The notes beneath the pieces are model-generated. The model did not search any database and had not been told where the DNA came from. It was given only the letters and a program-made list of their open reading frames with translations. From the NCBI RefSeq assembly GCF_001273835.1, contig NZ_JHEI01000133.1, positions 304,473 through 368,472 on the forward strand: a DNA stretch of 64,000 nt, in the 5' to 3' direction. Below, piece by piece: positions 47,997 through 57,305 of this stretch; the stretch's first letter is position 1; every line of letters begins with the position of its first letter. The position numbers were made by a program, and so were the translations under genes. Source of the stretch: Leucobacter celer subsp. astrifaciens. GTDB taxonomy: Bacteria; Actinomycetota; Actinomycetes; Actinomycetales; Microbacteriaceae.

Positions 47997-49400
47997 GTGG
48001 CCGAGATCCAGCACCCCGAAACCGCCCCGCTCGCGCAACCCGCCGAGGGTACCGAGACCGGCGCGCGCATCGAGCGCGTCGATGACATCGAATCCATCGA
48101 TGGCATCGATCAACGCCAGCGCACCTACGTGCTCGACACGTCCGTGCTGCTGAGCGATCCCTCGGCGCTCTTCCGCTTCGCGGAGCACTCCGTGGTGCTG
48201 CCGGTCGTGGTGGTGATCGAACTCGAGAAGAAGCGGCACGATCCCGAACTCGGCTACTTCGCCCGCCGGGCGCTGCGCATTCTCGACGAGCTGCGGCAGA
48301 AGCACCTGCGCCTCGACTTCCCGGTGCCCGTCGGTGATGCCGGCGGCACCGTGCGGGTCGAGCTCAACCACACGAGCATCGACACGCTGCCCAGCGGCAT
48401 GCGGCTCGGCGACAACGACACTCGCATCCTCGCGGTCGCGCAGAACCTGGCCGAGGAGGGCCTCGACGTCACCGTCGTCTCGAAGGATCTGCCGATGCGT
48501 CTCAAGGCGGCCGCGATCGGCCTGGGCTCGGAGGAATACCGGGCCGAGCTCGCGCACGACGACGCCTACACCGGCACCGCCGCCGTCGACCTCGGAGAGG
48601 AGGAGATGAAGCTGCTCTGGGAGGAGGACCGCCTCGACGGCGTCGAGGGGCTGGAGGAGCTCCCGTACGGCACTGGCCTGATCCTCACCTCGCCGCGCGG
48701 TTCGGCGCTGGGGCGCGTGGACGGTCCCAGCTCGCTGCACCTCGTGCGCGGAGATCGGGAGGTCTTCGGGCTGACCGGGCGCAGCGCCGAGCAGCGGCTC
48801 GCCATCGACCTGCTGCTCGACACGCAGGTCGGGATCATCTCCCTCGGCGGCAGCGCAGGCACCGGCAAGTCGGCGCTCGCGCTCGCGGCGGGTCTCGAGG
48901 CCGTGCTCGAGCGGCGGCAGCACCGCAAGATCATGGTGTTCCGCCCCCTGTACGCGGTGGGCGGGCAGGAGCTCGGCTACCTGCCGGGCGATCGCGAGGA
49001 GAAGATGGGACCCTGGGCGCAGGCGGTCTTCGACACCCTGGGCTCGATCGTCTCGGAGAACGTGCTCGACGAGGTGATCGCACGCGATCTCATCGAGGTG
49101 CTGCCGCTCACCCACATCCGCGGGCGATCGCTGCACGACGCCTTCGTGATCGTGGACGAGGCGCAGTCGCTCGAGCGCGGCGTGCTGCTGACGATGCTGT
49201 CGCGCATCGGCCAGAACTCGCGGGTGGTGCTCACGCATGACGTCGCCCAGCGCGACAACCTGCGGGTGGGCCGCTACGACGGCATCGCGGCGGTCATCGA
49301 GAAGCTGAAGGGGCACCGCCTGTTCGGCCACGTGACGCTCACGCGCTCCGAGCGCAGCGAGATCGCGGCGCTCGTCACGGAGCTGCTCGACACCCCGTAG
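47997..49400 (+). CDS. PIN-PhoH family protein (PhoH2-type RNase/helicase)
   Basis: 467 residues from GTG 47997 behind AAGGAG. After a variable N-terminus, a PIN nuclease domain (about 42-190; [18 protein letters not shown] with the first acidic residue, and GDNDTRIL later) precedes a PhoH NTPase domain (about 255-460). The latter has Walker [10 protein letters not shown] near 283 and Walker [10 protein letters not shown]. Mycobacterial PhoH2 unwinds and cuts RNA and resembles a fused VapC toxin/helicase. It is single-gene, followed by a strong inverted repeat. Confidence 0.93.
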   Translation: MAEIQHPETAPLAQPAEGTETGARIERVDDIESIDGIDQRQRTYVLDTSVLLSDPSALFRFAEHSVVLPVVVVIELEKKRHDPELGYFARRALRILDELRQKHLRLDFPVPVGDAGGTVRVELNHTSIDTLPSGMRLGDNDTRILAVAQNLAEEGLDVTVVSKDLPMRLKAAAIGLGSEEYRAELAHDDAYTGTAAVDLGEEEMKLLWEEDRLDGVEGLEELPYGTGLILTSPRGSALGRVDGPSSLHLVRGDREVFGLTGRSAEQRLAIDLLLDTQVGIISLGGSAGTGKSALALAAGLEAVLERRQHRKIMVFRPLYAVGGQELGYLPGDREEKMGPWAQAVFDTLGSIVSENVLDEVIARDLIEVLPLTHIRGRSLHDAFVIVDEAQSLERGVLLTMLSRIGQNSRVVLTHDVAQRDNLRVGRYDGIAAVIEKLKGHRLFGHVTLTRSERSEIAALVTELLDTP

Positions 49401-49441
49401 GCGGGCGGGCGCCGGCAACGGGCGGGAGCCCACCCGCCGGC

Positions 49442-49506
49442 AACGCGGAGTCCCGGATGGCTGCTTCCATGTGAATCGAAGCAGCCATCCGGGACTCCGC
49501 GTTTTT
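49442..49506 (+). terminator. 26-bp-stem hairpin with T-tract after phoH
   Basis: Arms 49442-49467 and 49478-49503 are perfect complements around a 10-nt loop, and five T residues (49502-49506) overlap the end. The stem is far longer than a normal terminator and may also be a palindrome-family insertion. Confidence 0.8.
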
Positions 49507-49669
49507 CCGTGCGCGTGGCGAGACGTTGCCGGTGTGCGGTTCGTCCGCCGGTCATGCGGGGTTCATCTCGCGCTCATCGGAGGGTCGTGGCGGGGCTACC
49601 CGCGGCTGGTGGAGTAGTCGAGGCTCTGCCGCACGGGCAGAGCGGATCGCTCTCTACCGAAGGACAGCT

Positions 49670-52432
49670 ATGACCCAGTCATTCCCCGCGGTGCGCATGA
49701 GACGGAGCGCGGTGGCGCTCGCCGTCGTCGCTCTGCTCGGAGGCAGCCTCGTCGTACCGACCGCAGCGTTCGCCGAACCCGGAGCCGTCGAGGTGCCCAC
49801 GGCATCGCTCGTGACGACCGGCACCACCTGGAAGTACCTGGACGACTACACCGACCCCGCAGGCGAGAACGAGAACCGCCAGGTCTGGGCCGCCGCCGAC
49901 TTCGACGACAGCGGCTGGAAGCAGGCCCCCAGCGCGTTCGGCGTGAAGAACAACGCGCTGGCGCCCGTCGGCCCCTACACGCCGGTGACCAAGCTGGAGC
50001 ACTACATCGACGGCGTCGCGACCCCGACGATCCCCACCTACTTCTTCCGCACCACCTTCGATATCCCCGAGGGCGTCTCCGAGCAGCTCGCCTCCGCAGC
50101 GAGCACCATCGTCTACGACGACGCCGTGCGCGTCTACGTCAACGGCGAGCGGGTGGCCAACTTCCGCGACGGGCGCGTCGACGACGCGAATCCCTCCAAC
50201 CAGCAGTACGCCGGCGAGAACGGCGGAAACCCCGTCAGCGGCACGTTCTCGATCGACGGAGAGCTGCTGCGCGACGGCGAGAACACCATCGCGGTGGCGC
50301 TCTACCAGGATCGCGCCTCCTCGTCGGATGCCTACTTCGATATGACCGAGCTCACCCTCGTCAAGGCGTCCGTGCCGGGCGAAGTGGTCGAGGCGGCCCC
50401 GACGCGGGTGATCCTCACACCCACCGAGACGCCCGCGACCTCGCAGTCGTTCTCGTGGCTCGCCGGCGACGTGTCCCACGGGATCGGCCAGGTCGAGATC
50501 GTCCCCGCAGCGGGTGGCGACACCCGCGCGGTCGACGCCTACGAGACCGGACGCGTGAACGGCAACCAGACCCCGCACTTCTCGGCGACCGTCGACGGAC
50601 TCGCCCCCGCTACCGCGTACCGCTACCGCGTCGGCCTGCCCGGCAGCTGGAGCGAGTGGTACGAGTTCACCACGGCGGATCCCGCGGCCACCGATTTCCA
50701 GTTCGTCTACTACGGTGATGCGCAGATCGGCCTCGACACCACCTGGCCCGAGGTCGTACGCCAAGCCGAGGAGCGCGCCACGCGCTCGATCGGATCCGTG
50801 CACGCGGGCGATCTGATCGACACCGGCAGCAACGACACGCAGTGGCGCAACTGGTTCAAGGGCATGGAGAAGTCGGCCACCAGCACCAACGTGATGGCGG
50901 CCCCGGGCAACCACGAGTACTCGGGCGACAAGCTGCTCGCGTCGTGGAAGGCCCACTTCGAGTACCCGCTCAACCAGCCGAGCACCGAGACCATCGGCGA
51001 GCTGGCGGCGCTCGCCCAGGGCGACAGCGACGCGGCGAAGCAGTACGCCGCCTACTTCGCGCACTGGGCCGAGTTCGCGGCCGAGACCGTGTACTTCACG
51101 GACTACCAGGGCGTGCGCTTCATCACGCTGAACGCCACCCGCGACACCGAGTTCCTCAGGCCCAGCAGCCTGCCGTCCTGCTCGGGTGCCGAGTGCCCCT
51201 CGGGCAAGGTCGCCGCCCTGTGGACCGAGTACCAGGCCGCCTGGCTCGACTACGTGCTGAAGAACAGCGCCTCGAAGTGGAATGTCGTCACCTTCCACCA
51301 GCCCGTCTACTCCACGTCCTCGGGTCGCAATGAGCCTGTGCTGCGCGAGTACTGGGTGCCCGTGTTCGAGGAGAACAACATCGACCTCGTGCTCATGGGG
51401 CACGATCACACCTACGCCCGCGGCTACAAGAACACCACCAGCACCGACACCGAGGGCATGACCACCGGTCCGGTGTACGCTGTCTCCAACTCGGGCGCCA
51501 AGCACTACGACCTCGAGACCGAGGCGAAGAACGTCTGGACCAACAACGGCGCGACCCAGGTGCTGCGCGGCGAGAAGGTCACCACCTACCAGGTGATCGA
51601 CGTCAGCGCCGACCAGCTGGTCTACCGCTCCTACGTCGCCGAGAACGCGAGCGGCGCGAAGACCTACGCCTACGTCGACGGTGCCTACGTCGAGCGGCCC
51701 GCCAAGAACGTGGGCGATCTCTACGACGAGGTCATCGTCACGAAGTACTCCGATGGCAAGAAGTGGGTGACCGAGCCCGGTGTCGAGATTCCCGCGGGAC
51801 CGGCGGATCCCGTCGACCCGGTGGATCCGGTCGATCCGAAGCCGACGGACCCGGATCCGAAGGTGTCGTTCACGGATGTGCAGAAGGGCGACAAGTTCTC
51901 CAAGGAGATCGCGTGGATGGCCGCCGAGGGTATCTCGACGGGCGTGAAGCAGGCGAACGGCACCTACCAGTACCAGCCGAAGAACCGGGTGACCCGCGAG
52001 GCGATGGCCGCATTCCTCTACCGGCTGAGCGCGCCGAAGGATTTCAAGGCCCCGGCGACCTCGCCGTTCGCCGACGTGCAGCCGGGCGACAAGTTCTACA
52101 AGGAGATCGCATGGATGCACCAGGAGGGCGTCTCCACCGGGACCAGACAGGCCTCGGGCAAGCCGCAGTTCCAGCCGAAGTCGGGTATCACCCGTGAAGC
52201 TATGGCGGCATTCATGTACCGTCTTGATGCGACGAAGAAGCCTGCGGTTCCTGCGGTGTCGCCGTTTGCGGATGTGCGGAAGGGCGACAAGTTCTACAAG
52301 GAGATCGCCTGGATGTCGCAGAGCGGCCTGTCGACGGGGATCAAGCAGTCGTCGGGCAAGCCGGCCTATGCGGCGAAGTCGAATGTGACTCGTGAGGCGA
52401 TGGCGGCGTTCCTGTACCGCGCCGAGAGCTGA
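49670..52432 (+). CDS. Secreted purple-acid-phosphatase-like metallophosphoesterase with three SLH domains
   Basis: 920 residues from ATG 49670 (GAAGGA upstream). A signal peptide (about 1-35) is followed by a beta-sandwich region (about 50-240), a fibronectin-type purple acid phosphatase N-domain (about 245-340) and the catalytic dimetal domain (about 345-620). The latter shows YYGDAQIG, GDLIDTGSN, GNHEYS, TFHQPVYS and GHDHTYARG. The C-terminus carries a Pro/Asp linker and three SLH repeats, each ending VTREAMAAFLYR or a close variant, that bind the protein to cell-wall polymer. It probably releases phosphate from external esters. The third SLH repeat uses more A/T-ending codons than the rest. 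Confidence 0.92.
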   Translation: MTQSFPAVRMRRSAVALAVVALLGGSLVVPTAAFAEPGAVEVPTASLVTTGTTWKYLDDYTDPAGENENRQVWAAADFDDSGWKQAPSAFGVKNNALAPVGPYTPVTKLEHYIDGVATPTIPTYFFRTTFDIPEGVSEQLASAASTIVYDDAVRVYVNGERVANFRDGRVDDANPSNQQYAGENGGNPVSGTFSIDGELLRDGENTIAVALYQDRASSSDAYFDMTELTLVKASVPGEVVEAAPTRVILTPTETPATSQSFSWLAGDVSHGIGQVEIVPAAGGDTRAVDAYETGRVNGNQTPHFSATVDGLAPATAYRYRVGLPGSWSEWYEFTTADPAATDFQFVYYGDAQIGLDTTWPEVVRQAEERATRSIGSVHAGDLIDTGSNDTQWRNWFKGMEKSATSTNVMAAPGNHEYSGDKLLASWKAHFEYPLNQPSTETIGELAALAQGDSDAAKQYAAYFAHWAEFAAETVYFTDYQGVRFITLNATRDTEFLRPSSLPSCSGAECPSGKVAALWTEYQAAWLDYVLKNSASKWNVVTFHQPVYSTSSGRNEPVLREYWVPVFEENNIDLVLMGHDHTYARGYKNTTSTDTEGMTTGPVYAVSNSGAKHYDLETEAKNVWTNNGATQVLRGEKVTTYQVIDVSADQLVYRSYVAENASGAKTYAYVDGAYVERPAKNVGDLYDEVIVTKYSDGKKWVTEPGVEIPAGPADPVDPVDPVDPKPTDPDPKVSFTDVQKGDKFSKEIAWMAAEGISTGVKQANGTYQYQPKNRVTREAMAAFLYRLSAPKDFKAPATSPFADVQPGDKFYKEIAWMHQEGVSTGTRQASGKPQFQPKSGITREAMAAFMYRLDATKKPAVPAVSPFADVRKGDKFYKEIAWMSQSGLSTGIKQSSGKPAYAAKSNVTREAMAAFLYRAES

Positions 52433-52448
52433 GCGACCCGTCCTCGCC

Positions 52449-52650
52449 GGTTGAGCGAGCGCAGCGAGTGAACCCCGGAGCTAGAAGGTTCCTCGGTTTC
52501 GACTCGCCTGCGGCTCGCTCAACCGGCGGCTTGCGTCCGCCGGTTGAGCGAGGAGCGCAGCGACGAGTCGAAACCCGACGGGCCGGGTTTCGACTCGCTG
52601 CGCTCGCTCAACCGGCGGGCTCCGCTCAACCGGCGGGTGTCCGGGTTTCG
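52449..52650. repeat. Cluster of ttgagcgagcg-family extragenic palindromes
   Basis: At least three inverted units carry the core ggttgagcgag(c/g)...gagtcgaaac and its complement (52449-52535, 52541-52615 and a shorter piece to 52650). Together with the hairpin that follows, they fill the 325-bp gap between the SLH phosphatase and fumC. No gene is visible there. Confidence 0.85.
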
Positions 52651-52666
52651 ACGCCGTGGCACACAC

Positions 52667-52710
52667 GAAAAAAGGGGGTTCGGGATCGCATGATCCCGAA
52701 CCCCCTTTTC
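52667..52710. terminator. Bidirectional terminator between the SLH phosphatase and fumC
   Basis: An 18-bp perfect stem (52670-52687 with 52692-52709) and a 4-nt loop, flanked by an A-tract on the left and T-tract on the right. It can therefore end transcripts from both convergent genes. Confidence 0.9.
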
Positions 52711-52757
52711 GCGTGCCGCGCAGCCTCCGGAAAGCGACTGCGGCTCCGCCGTCGAGG

Positions 52758-54164
52758 CTACTTGGCGACGCCCGGGTGGGTCATCGACAGCAGGTCGAGA
52801 GCCTGATCGAGGTCGGCCTCGGTCACCTCGCCGCGCTCCACGTAGCCGAGATCCACGACGGCCTCGCGCACGGTGATGCCCTTGGCGACCGAGTGCTTGG
52901 CGATCTTCGCGGCCGCCTCGTAGCCGATGAGGCGGTTGAGGGGGGTGACGGTCGAGGGGCTCATGCCGGCCAGCGCAGCGGCGCGGTCGAGGTTCGCCTC
53001 GAGGCCGGCGACGGTCTTGTCGGCGAGCACGACGGACGCGTTGGCGAGCAGGCGGATCGATTCGAGCAGCGCGGTGCCCATGACGGGGATCTGCACGTTG
53101 AGCTCGAACGAACCCGAGGCGCCGGCCCAGGCGATGGTCGCGTCGTTGCCGATCACACGGGCGCAGACCATGAGCACGGCCTCCGGCACGACGGGGTTGA
53201 CCTTGCCCGGCATGATCGACGAGCCCGGCTGCAGGTCGGGGATGTGCAGCTCGGCGAGACCCGTGTTGGGGCCCGAGCCCATCCAGCGGATGTCGTTGTT
53301 GATCTTGGTCAGCGAGACCGCGATGGTGCGCAGCGCGCCCGACGCCTCCACCAGGCCGTCGCGGTTGGCCTGCGCCTCGAAGTGGTTGCGGGCCTCGGTG
53401 ATGGGCAGGCCGCTCGATGCCGCGATCTCCGCGATGACCTTCTCGGGGAAGCCGAGCGGGGTGTTGATGCCCGTGCCGACGGCGGTGCCGCCCTGGGGCA
53501 CCTCGGCGACGCGGGGGAGTGCCGCCTCGACGCGCTCGATACCGTAGCGGATCTGCGCGGCGAAGCCGCCGAACTCCTGGCCGAGGGTGACGGGGGTCGC
53601 GTCCATGAGGTGCGTGCGGCCCGACTTGACGGCGGTCTTCCACAGCTCGGCCTTCGCCTCGAACGCCTCGGCGAGGTGCTCGAGCGCGGGTTTCAGCTGC
53701 TCGATGAGCGCGCCGGTGACGGCGATGTGCACCGAGGTGGGGAACACGTCGTTCGACGACTGCGAGGCGTTGACGTGGTCGTTCGGGTGCACGGGGGCCC
53801 CGAGGTGCTTCGTGGCGAGAGTGGCGAGCACCTCGTTCGTGTTCATGTTCGAAGAGGTACCGGAACCGGTCTGGTAGGTGTCGACCGGGAACTGATCGTG
53901 GTGCGCACCGGCGATGATCTCGTCGGCCGCCGCGACGATGGCATCGGCGATGGGGGCGTCGAGGATCCCGAGCTCCTTGTTCGCGATCGCTGCGGCGCGC
54001 TTGATGCGCGCGAGCGCCACGATCTGCGCGGGCTCGAGGCCCGTCCCCGAGATGGGGAAGTTCTCGACGGCGCGCTGGGTCTGGGCGGCGTAGAGGGCGT
54101 TCTTGGGGACGCGAACCTCTCCCATGGTGTCGTGCTCGATGCGGTACTCGATGTCTTCGCTCAC
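52758..54164 (-). CDS. fumC: Fumarate hydratase, class II
   Basis: 468 residues from GTG 54164. It interconverts fumarate and malate in the TCA cycle. The signature [11 protein letters not shown] (about 313-323) and the conserved [12 protein letters not shown] and [16 protein letters not shown] segments are intact. It follows the carbonic anhydrase gene on the same strand, separated by a palindrome. Confidence 0.97.
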   Translation of the reverse strand: MSEDIEYRIEHDTMGEVRVPKNALYAAQTQRAVENFPISGTGLEPAQIVALARIKRAAAIANKELGILDAPIADAIVAAADEIIAGAHHDQFPVDTYQTGSGTSSNMNTNEVLATLATKHLGAPVHPNDHVNASQSSNDVFPTSVHIAVTGALIEQLKPALEHLAEAFEAKAELWKTAVKSGRTHLMDATPVTLGQEFGGFAAQIRYGIERVEAALPRVAEVPQGGTAVGTGINTPLGFPEKVIAEIAASSGLPITEARNHFEAQANRDGLVEASGALRTIAVSLTKINNDIRWMGSGPNTGLAELHIPDLQPGSSIMPGKVNPVVPEAVLMVCARVIGNDATIAWAGASGSFELNVQIPVMGTALLESIRLLANASVVLADKTVAGLEANLDRAAALAGMSPSTVTPLNRLIGYEAAAKIAKHSVAKGITVREAVVDLGYVERGEVTEADLDQALDLLSMTHPGVAK

Positions 54165-54196
54165 GGTGCTTGTGCTTCCTTTGCTGGTGGGGGCGC

Positions 54197-54255
54197 CCCC
54201 TGAGCCTGTCGAAGGGGGCTGGGATCGGTGTCGGACCCTTCGACAGGCTCAGGGG
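54197..54255. repeat. Extragenic palindrome of the tgagcctgtcgaaggg family
   Basis: Perfect 20-bp arms at 54197-54216 and 54236-54255 around a 19-nt loop, lying between the carbonic anhydrase gene end and the fumC start. This core is a familiar dispersed palindrome in several bacterial groups including Microbacteriaceae. Confidence 0.9.
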
Positions 54256-54274
54256 CCGAGATCTGGAACGTGCG

Positions 54275-54949
54275 TCAGTCGAGCGGCGCGAGCTCGAGCT
54301 CGACGGGGCCGACCACCGTGTAGGGCACGGCCCGTCCTTCGGTGAGCCGGTACTGGCAGCCGACCACCGCGAGCCTGCCCGCGTCGACGGCGTCGCTGAT
54401 CACGCGCGAGGTGCGCAGCAGCTCGTTGACCGTGGACGCGAGGTGGATGCGGCCCACGGCGTTCGCATCGATTCTGGCGGCGTCGGCATAGGGCGTGTCG
54501 GTGTTGTCGCGCAGCCAGAGCTGCTGCACGGCAGGCTGGATGGGAGCGAGGGTGTGCCGCACGGACGCGGTGGTCTCGGACGGGGTGCGGCTCGACTGAT
54601 CGATGGCAGCGGCGACCGCACCGCAGGAGTCGTGCGCGAGCACCACGATGAGTGCGGAGCCCAGGGCCGTGACGGCGTACTCCATCGAGGCCGTGATCGA
54701 TTCGGCGACCACGTGCCCCATGTTGCGGGCGATGAAGAGATCCCCGAGCCCGCAGTCGAAGATGATCTCCGCGGCGAGGCGCGAATCCGAGCATCCGAAC
54801 AGCGCGACGTCGGGCGTCTGGGAATTGATGAGCTCGGATCGTCGCTCGACGTCCTGATTGGGGTGAGCCGACGTGCCCGAGACGAATCGTTCGTTGCCGG
54901 CGGCGAAAGCGTTCCAGGCCTGCTGCGGAGTGACGCGGGGCGCGGTCAT
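54275..54949 (-). CDS. Beta-class carbonic anhydrase
   Basis: 224 residues from ATG 54949 (AAGGAG upstream). It hydrates CO2 to bicarbonate. Zinc and catalytic residues are visible: CSDSR with Cys53 and Asp55, and HDSCG with His106 and Cys109. Its start overlaps the DUF4245 stop by one base (TGATG). A longer frame to 55324 is shadow. Confidence 0.95.
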   Translation of the reverse strand: MTAPRVTPQQAWNAFAAGNERFVSGTSAHPNQDVERRSELINSQTPDVALFGCSDSRLAAEIIFDCGLGDLFIARNMGHVVAESITASMEYAVTALGSALIVVLAHDSCGAVAAAIDQSSRTPSETTASVRHTLAPIQPAVQQLWLRDNTDTPYADAARIDANAVGRIHLASTVNELLRTSRVISDAVDAGRLAVVGCQYRLTEGRAVPYTVVGPVELELAPLD

Positions 54950-55629
54950 CACTGCTCCTTCGATGCGGTGAGCGAGTCGGCGACCTCCGTCGCCAGCACG
55001 CGGAGGGTTGCCGGGGTGTCTGTTCCGTAGACGAGGATCGTGTCGTTCTCCCACTCGCCCTGCAGTCCGAAGATCATATTGCTCCGCTCGGGGTCGCGAT
55101 CGGGGTGGTCGTAGACGACCCAGTCGATGCCGCCCAGCTGCTCGGCGCCGGTGGGCCGCTGCTGCTCGAGCTGCTGGGAGATCCAGGCGTCGCCGACGGG
55201 GGAGCCGTCCGCGGTGAAGGCCTGAGCGACCGCCGCGTAGGACTCGTAGCCGGTGGCCTCGTCGACCGTCGTGTAGTTGATCTGCCACCAGGTGACGCCG
55301 CCGCTCTGACGCAGACCCGCCCACTTGGCCTTCCAGCTCTCGGGCACCTCGGGAGCCGCGAGGTCGCGCCCCGCGCTCGGAGCGGCCTCGGCGGCGAGCT
55401 GCTGCGCGTCGACGGAGTGCTCCGCGAAGCCGCCCGTGCCGCGCGGCACCACGAGGAAGATCACGAGCACGAGCCCGAGACTCACGAGCAGCGAGAAGAC
55501 GAGATTGTTGACGGTCTTGCGCTGACGGTACATCCGGCTGTCGTGCGCCTTGCGAGCTGCGGTCTCAGCCGCGGTCTCGGGCCGCCCCAGCTCCGCGACG
55601 ACGGCCGGTGGCTTCTGCTTCTTCGCCAT
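54949..55629 (-). CDS. DUF4245 membrane-anchored protein
   Basis: 226 residues. A charged cytoplasmic N-terminus (about 1-40), one helix (about 42-62) and an extracytoplasmic domain follow, with SWKAKWAGLRQSGGVTWWQINY and IDWVVYDHPDRDPERSNMIFGL typical of DUF4245. The gene regularly sits beside xseB and xseA in actinobacteria, as here. Function unknown. Confidence 0.88.
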   Translation of the reverse strand: MAKKQKPPAVVAELGRPETAAETAARKAHDSRMYRQRKTVNNLVFSLLVSLGLVLVIFLVVPRGTGGFAEHSVDAQQLAAEAAPSAGRDLAAPEVPESWKAKWAGLRQSGGVTWWQINYTTVDEATGYESYAAVAQAFTADGSPVGDAWISQQLEQQRPTGAEQLGGIDWVVYDHPDRDPERSNMIFGLQGEWENDTILVYGTDTPATLRVLATEVADSLTASKEQ

Positions 55630-55632
55630 GGT

Positions 55633-55878
55633 CTACGCGTCGGCTCCGCTCTCGGTCGACGGATCGCCCGCGCCCTGACGCGCCGCCTCCAGGCGCTGCC
55701 TGGCTCCGATCAGCCACTCCTCGCAGCGGGCCGCGAGCGCCTCGCCCCGCTCCCAGAGCTGCAGCGACTCCTCGAGCGTGGTGCCGCCCTGCTCGAGCCG
55801 GCTCACCACCTGCACGAGCTCGTCGCGCGCCTCCTCATAGCTCAGCGCGGTGACGTCTGCTGGTGTCTCGGCACTCAT
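55633..55878 (-). CDS. xseB: Exodeoxyribonuclease VII small subunit
   Basis: 81 residues, full length. The XseB core [20 protein letters not shown], then [14 protein letters not shown] is complete. It associates with XseA in a nuclease that degrades single-stranded DNA. xseA normally lies immediately upstream; here it is about 6.7 kb away, separated by an apparent insertion. Its upstream 84 bp plus the 38-bp repeat preserve what looks like the original xseA-xseB junction. Expression may now depend on a new promoter or on read-through of the leftward LacI gene. Confidence 0.95.
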   Translation of the reverse strand: MSAETPADVTALSYEEARDELVQVVSRLEQGGTTLEESLQLWERGEALAARCEEWLIGARQRLEAARQGAGDPSTESGADA

Positions 55879-55962
55879 GCGCCCCAGTCTACCCGGCGAC
55901 GCTGCGGAGTTCCCCGCGGCGGCGATGCCGCCGGTGGTCCAGCGCTGCGCACGCCGTGCTGT

Positions 55963-56000
55963 CTACGCCGCTCCGTTCGAGGTCGCGGCGATCCGGCCCC
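55963..56000. repeat. Left copy of the 38-bp direct repeat (att-like)
   Basis: Identical over 38 bp to 62627-62664. It encodes a detached copy of the last xseA codons and stop but has no gene body attached. The flanking bases differ on both sides. Confidence 0.95.
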
Positions 56001-56016
56001 GGCGTGAGCCCTTGTC

Positions 56017-57015
56017 TCAGCCGGAGGTGCTCGCTCTGATGATCAGCTCCGGCGCCAGCTGCTCGCTCTCGGGACTCGCGCCGCCCAGGAGCTGGAACAG
56101 GAGTTGGAAGCCCCGCCTGCCCATCTCGTGCATGGGGGAGCGGATGCTGGTGAGGTTCACCCCGGCTCCGAGCGGGGTGTCGTTGTAGCCGCACAGCGCC
56201 ACATCGTCGGGCACCCGGAGGCCCCGCGCCTGTAGCGCCCCGAGCGCTCCGATCGCCGCGAAGTCGTTGGTGGCGAAGACGGCCTCGGGAGCCGAGTCCT
56301 CCAGGAGCTTCTCGGCGGTGTCGCGGCCGGCGCCCGTGTCGAAACCGCCGTGGGCCACGCGGATCGCGTCCGGTGCGATCCCGTGATCGCGCAATGCCTG
56401 GACGAACCCCTCGGTGCGGTCCAGCGACGTCGACGTGCCCTGCTTGCCCGCGATCACCCCGAAACTGCGGCGCCCGGATGCGAGCAGGTGCTCCGCCATC
56501 AGGCGGCCACCGGCGCGGTCGTCGCACGTGACCGAGATATGCCCGGGTAGGCGTCGGCTGACGAGCAGATGAGGAAAGCCCCGATCGGCGAGTTCGTCGA
56601 AGAGCTCGCGCTGGTCGAATCGGGCGTCTCCGAAGATGAGGCCGTCCACCCGCTGTTCGAGCAATCGTTCGGTCTTGGTGCGCCGGGCATCCGCATCGTC
56701 GAGGGAGTTCGAGACCATCGTGAGGTAGCCGAGTTCGTCCGCGGCTTCGTCGATGCCCTCGTAGATCGTGGCCAGGACGAAATCCTGGAGGCGGGGCACG
56801 ATGACGCCGACCAGATTCGACCGCGCGGTGCGCAGGGACGCGGCATGGGGGTTGCGCCGGTAGCCGAGACGGTCGGCGAGCGCGACAATGCGCGTCGCGG
56901 TCTCGGGGGAGGCCCACCCTCCTGCGGGATCCTTCAGCACGCGCGAGACCGTCGACGGGTTCAAGCCGAGCTCCTGGGCGAGAGCCTTCAACGTGACGGG
57001 CCGATGAGCGGACAC
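56017..57015 (-). CDS. LacI-family transcriptional regulator
   Basis: 332 residues from GTG 57015. The LacI HTH and hinge (VTLKALAQELGLNPSTVSRVL, about 7-27 in two parts, then YRRNPHAASLRT) are followed by a full periplasmic-binding-like effector domain. It is divergent from the catabolic genes across 290 bp containing two tandem operator-like sites, and probably represses them until a pathway compound binds. Its end lies only 16 bp from the left repeat. Confidence 0.93.
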   Translation of the reverse strand: MSAHRPVTLKALAQELGLNPSTVSRVLKDPAGGWASPETATRIVALADRLGYRRNPHAASLRTARSNLVGVIVPRLQDFVLATIYEGIDEAADELGYLTMVSNSLDDADARRTKTERLLEQRVDGLIFGDARFDQRELFDELADRGFPHLLVSRRLPGHISVTCDDRAGGRLMAEHLLASGRRSFGVIAGKQGTSTSLDRTEGFVQALRDHGIAPDAIRVAHGGFDTGAGRDTAEKLLEDSAPEAVFATNDFAAIGALGALQARGLRVPDDVALCGYNDTPLGAGVNLTSIRSPMHEMGRRGFQLLFQLLGGASPESEQLAPELIIRASTSG

Positions 57016-57224
57016 AGCGGGAGCCTCGTTCTGTGGTGGGGCGGTGGTCTCTGAATGATAGCGGCTCGGACTCCGCCGCCCGGGTCAGGCATGCCGGGCC
57101 TCGATCCGTCGGCCCCCGGGCGCGGCGCGCCTGACCCGGTGCCGTGCACCGGCCGCTGGTCATCCGATCGTATCCGACGCATTCGGGGAGGCCGGGCAAG
57201 CGCGGAATCGCACGACGAATTTAA

Positions 57225-57249
57225 GCAATCGTTTGCGGCAATCGTTTGT
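57225..57249. promoter_or_regulatory. Two tandem LacI-type operators
   Basis: gcaatcgtttgc at 57225-57236 and gcaatcgtttgt at 57238-57249 are near-palindromes with the central CG typical of LacI/PurR sites, spaced 13 bp centre to centre. A -10-like tacata follows at 57261-57266, placing the sites over the promoter of the rightward operon. Confidence 0.65.
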
Positions 57250-57305
57250 GTCGTGCACAATACATATCGAAAGGTTCGACCGGATCACTCAAAGGAGCGT
57301 CATTC

